Shown here piece after piece: positions 57,854 through 64,000 of a stretch of DNA of 64,000 nt. Position numbers and translations under genes: made by a program. The stretch covers positions 1 through 64,000 of the forward strand of contig QOQW01000021.1 in assembly GCA_003327425.1 (NCBI GenBank), read 5' to 3'. Within the stretch, counting starts at the first letter, position 1, and the number at the start of each line of letters is the position of its first letter. The DNA comes from Candidatus Ozemibacter sibiricus. Lineage in GTDB: Bacteria; Muiribacteriota; Ozemobacteria; Ozemobacterales; Ozemobacteraceae. Under the pieces are notes generated by a model. The model was not told where the DNA came from. It saw nothing but the letters and a program-made list of their open reading frames with translations, and made no database searches.

Positions 57854-59521
57854 TCATCGGGCGGCGGGGGGCGGCCCTTTCCTCCCGGCCAGGAAGCGGG
57901 AAACGAAGTCCACGGCCTCCTCGCGGGTCTGGACCTCGCCGAGAGCCTGCGCTTCCTTGAGCGCCCCCAGGATCTCCTTGAACAAAGGCCCGGGAGACAG
58001 CCGGAACTGGGTGATCAGATCATTGCCGGTCAGCAACGCCGGCAACCGGGCATTCTCGGTCTGCTGGTAGAAACTGTCGATGAAGCCGGCGATGCCGGCG
58101 GCGAATCGCGCCAGATCCTCCTCTTGCTGGGCTCCGCGCGCCGACAGCCGATCGGCCAGCGACATCAGGGCGATGCCGACGCCGTCCCGCCCGGTTTCGC
58201 TGAAGAACCTGAACAGCAGACGGTCCCGCTCTTGATTCCGACAGGCTTCGGGCTTCTGATCGAGCTCCTGCAGAATGACTCCCGGCCGCATGTGGTTCTT
58301 GACCACCTTTTTCAGGAAGTCGACCTCGTTGACCGACAACTTCCACTGCTTGCCGATCTCCTCGACCATCCTGGCCCCGACCATCTCGTGACCATGGAAC
58401 ACGACCCGCCCCTCGGGATCCTCCGGGGCGACCGGCCCCGACCCCTCCGAGGCAGCCTCGGTCACCGGCCGGTCGATCGCCGCACTCTCAGGGAGCGAAC
58501 CGGCATGTGGGCTCGGCTTCGACGCCTCGGCGCTCTTGCCCTTGCCACCGGAGGGCGACACCACTTTCCGACAGGCCGGTTTGCCGATGTCATGCAGGAG
58601 ACAACCGAATTTGAACAATTCGAGGTACGTGCGGATCCCCGAAATGGGTTCGGCCAGGAAGGCCTGCACCTTGCCCCAGGACCGCGAGAAGGCCGACTGC
58701 CCCAGCAGTCCCTCGAATTTTTCGAGCGCGAGCAGGGTGTGATCGAAGACGTCGAGGTGGTGCCAGTCGTTCTGGGTGATGCCGCGGGTGGCTTCGAATT
58801 CCGGCAGAATCTCGCGCAAGACGCCGGTCTGCCCCATCGAACGCACCCAGCGGGCACTGTCCGAGGCCGACAGCACCTTGAAGAATTCGTCCCGGATCCG
58901 TTCGGCCGATACCGCTTTCAGCAGGTGCACATCGCGAACGATCAGGGTCTCGAGGTCGGGATGGAACGTGAACCCCAGAGTAGCCGCGAAGCGATAGGCC
59001 CGCAAGATGCGAAGAGGATCTTCCCGGAAGAGGTGGTCGGAACAGGGTCGCAGCACTTTCGCCTGCAGATCTTCCACCCCCCCGAGCGGGTCGTAGATGG
59101 GAAGGTCGCGCTCGAGCAGCGGCCAGGCGAGCTTGATGGCGATGGCATTGATGGTGAAATCGCGGTCGCGCAGATCTTCGTCCAGGGTGGGGGCGCGGTA
59201 GCGGGCGAAATCGACCGTCACCACCCGGCCGTGCAGGGATTTGACCACCCGCGCCACCTCGCGCTCCTGGTCGAGCACCACGAAGCCGGCGCTCTGGCCC
59301 CGCGCCACCCGTTGCGCCGGCCCGATCGGGCTGCGACTGACGGCCAGATCGAGGTCGTAGACGGCATCGCGTCCGAGCAGGAGGTCGCGGATGGCCCCGC
59401 CCACCATCCAGATCTCCCCGGGGTCCTCTTTTTCCTTGCGAAAGAAGCTGAGGATCCCGGCGAGCAGTTGGTGAACCTCGTCGGGAAGACGGATGGTGCG
59501 AGGCGAACCCGCCGACGTCAT
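57854..59521 (-). CDS. CCA tRNA nucleotidyltransferase / poly(A) polymerase family, with HD domain
   Basis: 555 residues from ATG 59521 (GGAGG nine bases upstream). The head has the class II nucleotidyltransferase motif GGAIRDLLLGRDAVYDLDLAV (metal Asp pair) near 40-60, then RDFTINAIAI and the arm RADPLR-like block (FREDPLRILRAYRFA). An HD phosphohydrolase-like domain follows (HDIGK near 322 and a later His), as in CCA-adding enzymes of many bacteria. A low-complexity Ser/Pro/Glu insertion lies near 332-380. Either tRNA CCA addition or poly(A) polymerase is possible. It lies downstream of gcvPB on the same strand, with an 85-base gap. Confidence 0.82.
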   Translation of the reverse strand: MTSAGSPRTIRLPDEVHQLLAGILSFFRKEKEDPGEIWMVGGAIRDLLLGRDAVYDLDLAVSRSPIGPAQRVARGQSAGFVVLDQEREVARVVKSLHGRVVTVDFARYRAPTLDEDLRDRDFTINAIAIKLAWPLLERDLPIYDPLGGVEDLQAKVLRPCSDHLFREDPLRILRAYRFAATLGFTFHPDLETLIVRDVHLLKAVSAERIRDEFFKVLSASDSARWVRSMGQTGVLREILPEFEATRGITQNDWHHLDVFDHTLLALEKFEGLLGQSAFSRSWGKVQAFLAEPISGIRTYLELFKFGCLLHDIGKPACRKVVSPSGGKGKSAEASKPSPHAGSLPESAAIDRPVTEAASEGSGPVAPEDPEGRVVFHGHEMVGARMVEEIGKQWKLSVNEVDFLKKVVKNHMRPGVILQELDQKPEACRNQERDRLLFRFFSETGRDGVGIALMSLADRLSARGAQQEEDLARFAAGIAGFIDSFYQQTENARLPALLTGNDLITQFRLSPGPLFKEILGALKEAQALGEVQTREEAVDFVSRFLAGRKGPPPAAR

Positions 59522-59606
59522 CACGACGGACCTCCAGAAGAAGCGTTCCCCCACCCCGCCGCCGGAACCGACGGCAGGGTGGGGGAGGAGGGAAGGCCGG
59601 AAGCCA

Positions 59607-61067
59607 TCACCCGGCCGGGCGCTGGAAGAAGTTGATGTCGGGCTTGCGCGCCGCCAGCGCTTCGTCCAGACGGCCCACCGGCGTGGTGTGGGGAGCGGTC
59701 TTCACCAGCTCGGGATTGGTCTCGATCTCCTGCAGGATCTTTTCGAGCGCCTCGACGAAGGCGTCGAGCGTCTTCTTGCTCTCGGTCTCGGTCGGCTCGA
59801 TCATGATCGCCTCTTCGACGATGAGCGGGAAGTAGACGGTCGGCGCATGGAAGCCGTAGTCGAGCAGCCGTTTGGCGATGTCGAGGGTCTTGACCCCCTT
59901 GGCCGCCTGCGGTTTGCCCGACAGCACGAACTCGTGCTTGCAGAACCGGTCGTATGGCAGCAGGAAATGCTTCTTCAACCGCGCCATCAGGTAGTTGGCG
60001 TTGAGCACGGCATGCGAGCTGGCTTCCTTGAGCCCTTCGGCTCCGAGCTGGGTGATGTAGGTGTAGGCCCGCACCAGGACGCCGAAACTGCCGACGAAGG
60101 TCCGCATGGTGCCGATCGAGCCTTTGGCCTTGGTGATCAGCTTGTATTTCTTCCCGTCGTAGGCGATGCGCGGGCAGGGCAGGAACGGCTCGAGGTGCTT
60201 CTTCACCCCGACAGGGCCGGCCCCGGGACCGCCGCCGCCATGCGGCGTCGAGAAGGTCTTGTGCACGTTGACATGCATGACGTCGAAGCCCATGTCGCCG
60301 GGCCGCGTCCAGCCCATGATGGCGTTGAGGTTGGCGCCGTCGTAGTAGAGCAGGCCATCGACGCCATGGATCAGTTCGGCGATCTTCTCGACGTTGGGTT
60401 CGAACAGCCCCAGGGTATTGGGGTTGGTCAGCATCAGGCCGGCCACCTCGGGCCCGAGATGGGCTTTCAGGTCCTCCAGGTCGACGCCGCCCTGGGCATC
60501 GGATTTGATGGTGACGACTTCATACCCGCACTGCGCGGCCGAGGCCGGGTTGGTGCCATGGCCGGCATCGGGGATCAGGATCTTGGTCTTCTTGTTCTTC
60601 TTGCGATCGTGGTAGGCCTTGATCAGCAGCAGGCCGGTCAGCTCGCCGTGGGCGCCCGCCGCCGGCTGCAGAGTGAAGGCATCCATGCCCGTGATCTCGC
60701 ACAGGGCGTATTCGAGGTCCTTCATCAGGGCCAGGGCGCCCTGCACCGTGGATTCGGGCTGGTAGGGATGGAGGGCCGCGAACCCGGGCAGCCGCGCCAT
60801 GTCTTCGTTGACCTTGGGGTTGTACTTCATGGTGCACGACCCCAGCGGGTAGAACCCCACGTCGATGGCGTGGTTCTTCCGCGACAGGCGCGTGAAATGC
60901 CGCACGACATCGACCTCGGCCACCGAGGGCAGCGGGAGATGCGAGCGCAGGAACTTGCCCGGGATATGATCGGCCGGATCGATCTCGTCGATGCCGGGTT
61001 CGGGCAGCGTGAAGCCGGTGGTCCCCGGCTGGCTCATCTCGAAGATCAAAGGTTCAGGACCGTTCAT
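59607..61067 (-). CDS. gcvPB: glycine dehydrogenase (P-protein) subunit 2
   Basis: 486 residues. This is the C-terminal half of the split P-protein: [17 protein letters not shown] near 70, [42 protein letters not shown] and the PLP lysine in [16 protein letters not shown] near 270. With subunit 1 it decarboxylates glycine and loads the aminomethyl group onto GcvH. The ATG overlaps the stop of gcvPA by ATGA, ensuring equal amounts. Confidence 0.96.
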   Translation of the reverse strand: MNGPEPLIFEMSQPGTTGFTLPEPGIDEIDPADHIPGKFLRSHLPLPSVAEVDVVRHFTRLSRKNHAIDVGFYPLGSCTMKYNPKVNEDMARLPGFAALHPYQPESTVQGALALMKDLEYALCEITGMDAFTLQPAAGAHGELTGLLLIKAYHDRKKNKKTKILIPDAGHGTNPASAAQCGYEVVTIKSDAQGGVDLEDLKAHLGPEVAGLMLTNPNTLGLFEPNVEKIAELIHGVDGLLYYDGANLNAIMGWTRPGDMGFDVMHVNVHKTFSTPHGGGGPGAGPVGVKKHLEPFLPCPRIAYDGKKYKLITKAKGSIGTMRTFVGSFGVLVRAYTYITQLGAEGLKEASSHAVLNANYLMARLKKHFLLPYDRFCKHEFVLSGKPQAAKGVKTLDIAKRLLDYGFHAPTVYFPLIVEEAIMIEPTETESKKTLDAFVEALEKILQEIETNPELVKTAPHTTPVGRLDEALAARKPDINFFQRPAG

Positions 61068-62407
61068 GCGAGCAGGCCTCCCAGCAGCTGGCAGTAGAGG
61101 TTCATCTCCTCCACCGTCCGTTTCTCGGTCACCGCCACCAGCACGCAGTCGCTCAGGCTCGGATACCACCGCTGCAGGGCGATGCCGGCGAAGACCCCTT
61201 CCTTGGCCATCCTGTCGAGGACCTTCTTGGCCTGCGGGATCTTGACCACGAACTCATGGTAGAAGGGGCCGGTGAAGGGGAAGGACACGCCCGGCACCTT
61301 CTCGAGCTCGCGCCGCAGGTAGTGCGCCTTCTGGAAGCACTGGCGCGCCACGGCGCGGATCCCCTGTTCGCCGAGCAGCGACAGGTAGATGGTGGCGCTC
61401 AGGGCCATCAGCGCCTGATTGGTGCAGATGTTGCTGGTCGCCTTCTCGCGCCGGATGTGCTGCTCGCGGGCCTGCAGGGTCAGCACGAACCCGCGCTGGT
61501 TGCGGACATCGCGGGTGCAGCCGGCGATGCGCCCGGGCATCTTGCGCAGCAGGGCCGTCTTGGCCGCCAGGAACCCCAGCGACGGACCGCCGAAACTCAT
61601 CGGGATGCCCAACGGCTGCCCTTCGCCGCAGACGATGTCGGCCCCGAACTCGGCCGGGGGCGTCAGCAGCCCCAGGGCCAGCGGATTGGCCACCACGATC
61701 AGCATGGCCCCGACCCGCTTGGCGGCGGCCGAGATCTCGTCCAGCTCCTCGATGCGCCCGAAGAAGTTGGGATACTGCACCACGACCGCCGCCGTCTGGT
61801 CATCGAGCATCTCGTTCAGACGGGCGAGATCGGTGACGCCGTCCTCCATGGGCACGGTCGCCAGGCGGGCGCCCAGGCTGGGCATCACCGATTCGGTGAC
61901 CTGCCGGTACTCGGGATGGACGGTCTCGGGCAGCAGCACGCGATGCCGCCCGGTCTGGGTCTGGGCCATGGCCACCGCCTCGGCCAGGGCGGTACCGCCC
62001 TCGTACATCGAGGCGTTGGCCTGGTCCATGCCGGTGAGGGCGCACATCAGGCTCTGGAACTCGTAGATCGCCTGCAGGGTGCCTTGCGAGATCTCGGCCT
62101 GGTACGGCGTATAGGCCGTGTAGAAATCTCCGCGCAGCAACAAGTGATTGATAGCTGCGGGAATGTAATGATCATACATGCCGCCGCCCAGGAAACAGAC
62201 GGCCTCCTGGGTCGAGATGTTCTGGTCGGCCAGGTCGGTGATCTTGCGAACCGTCTCGGGTTCGCTGAGCCCTTTGGGCAGACAGAGCGGCCGGTTCAGC
62301 CGCACGCCCGCCGGGATCTCGGCGAACAGCTCGTCGATCGAGCCGACCCCGATCGTCGCCAGCATCTCCTTGACCTGGAGAGCGGTATTGGGAACGTAAC
62401 TGGACAT
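61064..62407 (-). CDS. gcvPA: glycine dehydrogenase (P-protein) subunit 1
   Basis: 447 residues, the N-terminal half of the split P-protein: [49 protein letters not shown], the [14 protein letters not shown] block and [11 protein letters not shown]. The two-gene form is typical of many bacteria and archaea; E. coli has the fused form. It follows gcvH by 19 bases. Confidence 0.96.
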   Translation of the reverse strand: MSSYVPNTALQVKEMLATIGVGSIDELFAEIPAGVRLNRPLCLPKGLSEPETVRKITDLADQNISTQEAVCFLGGGMYDHYIPAAINHLLLRGDFYTAYTPYQAEISQGTLQAIYEFQSLMCALTGMDQANASMYEGGTALAEAVAMAQTQTGRHRVLLPETVHPEYRQVTESVMPSLGARLATVPMEDGVTDLARLNEMLDDQTAAVVVQYPNFFGRIEELDEISAAAKRVGAMLIVVANPLALGLLTPPAEFGADIVCGEGQPLGIPMSFGGPSLGFLAAKTALLRKMPGRIAGCTRDVRNQRGFVLTLQAREQHIRREKATSNICTNQALMALSATIYLSLLGEQGIRAVARQCFQKAHYLRRELEKVPGVSFPFTGPFYHEFVVKIPQAKKVLDRMAKEGVFAGIALQRWYPSLSDCVLVAVTEKRTVEEMNLYCQLLGGLLA

Positions 62408-62426
62408 GCTTCCTCCGATCGGTCGC

Positions 62427-62813
62427 TCAATGGCCCGACTTGGCCACGTGCTCCTCGTATTCCTTGGGGGACATCAGTCGATCGTACTCGGCCGGGTTGG
62501 CCATCTCGATCTCGACGATCCAGCCTTTCCCGAAGGGATCCTGGTTGACCAGGGCGGGATCGCCTTCGAGCGCGTCGTTGCGGGCCACCACCTTGCCGCT
62601 GACCGGCGCGTACATGTCGGAGACGGTCTTCACCGACTCGATGACGCCCATCGTCTTGCCGGCCTCGACCTTGGCGCCCAGCTGCGGCACGTCGACGAAC
62701 ACGACGTCGCCCAGCTGCTTGGCGGCGAACTCGGTCACGCCCACCACGACCTTCTTGCCTTCCAATCTGGCCCATTCGTGATCCTTGGTGTATCGGCAGT
62801 TGCTCGGAACCAT
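62427..62813 (-). CDS. gcvH: glycine cleavage H-protein
   Basis: 128 residues. The lipoyl-lysine is Lys62 in GVIESVKTVSDMYAP, with the flanking blocks TKDHEWARLEG and LGDVVFVDVPQLG. The protein carries the aminomethyl group between the P-, T- and L-proteins. AAAGGAG lies seven bases before the ATG at 62813. It is between glyA and gcvPA in a single direction; gcvT is not in the window. Confidence 0.97.
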   Translation of the reverse strand: MVPSNCRYTKDHEWARLEGKKVVVGVTEFAAKQLGDVVFVDVPQLGAKVEAGKTMGVIESVKTVSDMYAPVSGKVVARNDALEGDPALVNQDPFGKGWIVEIEMANPAEYDRLMSPKEYEEHVAKSGH

Positions 62814-62920
62814 ATCGTACTCCTTTGTCCAGACTTGATGTTTTGTACTTATGGCGGCGGCGCCCGCGGCGCCTGCGCCATGTCGGCGTCGTTCGGCGAG
62901 GTCGCCGGACGGCGTGGCGA

Positions 62921-64000
<1,080 letters not shown>

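Overview
The window is about 64 kb from a high-GC bacterium. A lipid-A-type LAB_N/GT2/GT39 cluster, several signal peptides and exported beta-propeller and NlpC/P60 proteins suggest a diderm (Gram-negative-type) cell. There is no rRNA gene, and I could not recognise a tRNA gene, so the lineage cannot be named. Coding density is high, many genes overlap by ATGA or GTGA, and long antisense reading frames are common simply because of the base composition.

Left part, 1 to about 14.6 kb: a defence island. It opens with the C-terminal part of a PglX methyltransferase, then pglZ and brxL, which is the tail of a BREX type 1-like locus. The methyltransferase half of pglX is not present in an open frame. 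Next comes a compact run on the same strand: C5-cytosine methyltransferase, UvrD-like helicase fused to a Cas4/AddB-like nuclease, Vsr-like nuclease, DUF2188 protein, DUF262/DUF1524 (GmrSD-like) nuclease and a small HNH protein. After a 400-base repeat-bearing spacer comes an MntA-type antitoxin with a decapitated HepT toxin, where the island ends abruptly.

14.6-36.7 kb: chromosomal functions. A minus-strand operon joins a two-domain Clp ATPase, a dynamin-like GTPase and a membrane GIDE-domain protein. Then come an ArsB/NhaD-type permease, an exported thioredoxin-fold protein and an exported SurE (plus strand); GH13 amylase, membrane proteins, a spermidine-synthase-like protein and the GT39-LAB_N-GT2 lipid modification genes (minus strand); a beta-propeller protein and an SH3-NlpC/P60 hydrolase; and moaA, a ROK sugar kinase and a degenerate phosphohexomutase-like protein.

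36.7-49.4 kb: PPi-type phosphofructokinase, a vapBC pair with its own sigma-70 promoter, a radical SAM/SPASM protein, a JAMM-domain/DinG-helicase fusion, a TM1266-like small regulator, and two tandem membrane class III nucleotide cyclases. These two cyclases are the most striking find. One keeps both metal-binding Asp residues but has lost the transition-state Asn/Arg, while its neighbour keeps Asn/Arg but has lost the metal Asp pair. This is the division of labour seen between the C1 and C2 domains of mammalian adenylyl cyclase, and it predicts an obligate heterodimer.

49.4-64 kb: housekeeping genes. truA-rplM-rpsI, cytidine deaminase and uridine phosphorylase (pyrimidine salvage), cheW, a racemase-fold protein without its catalytic residues, a DUF4126-PlsC fusion, a TPR protein, a CCA/poly(A) polymerase family enzyme, and the glycine cleavage set glyA-gcvH-gcvPA-gcvPB, with glyA running off the right edge.
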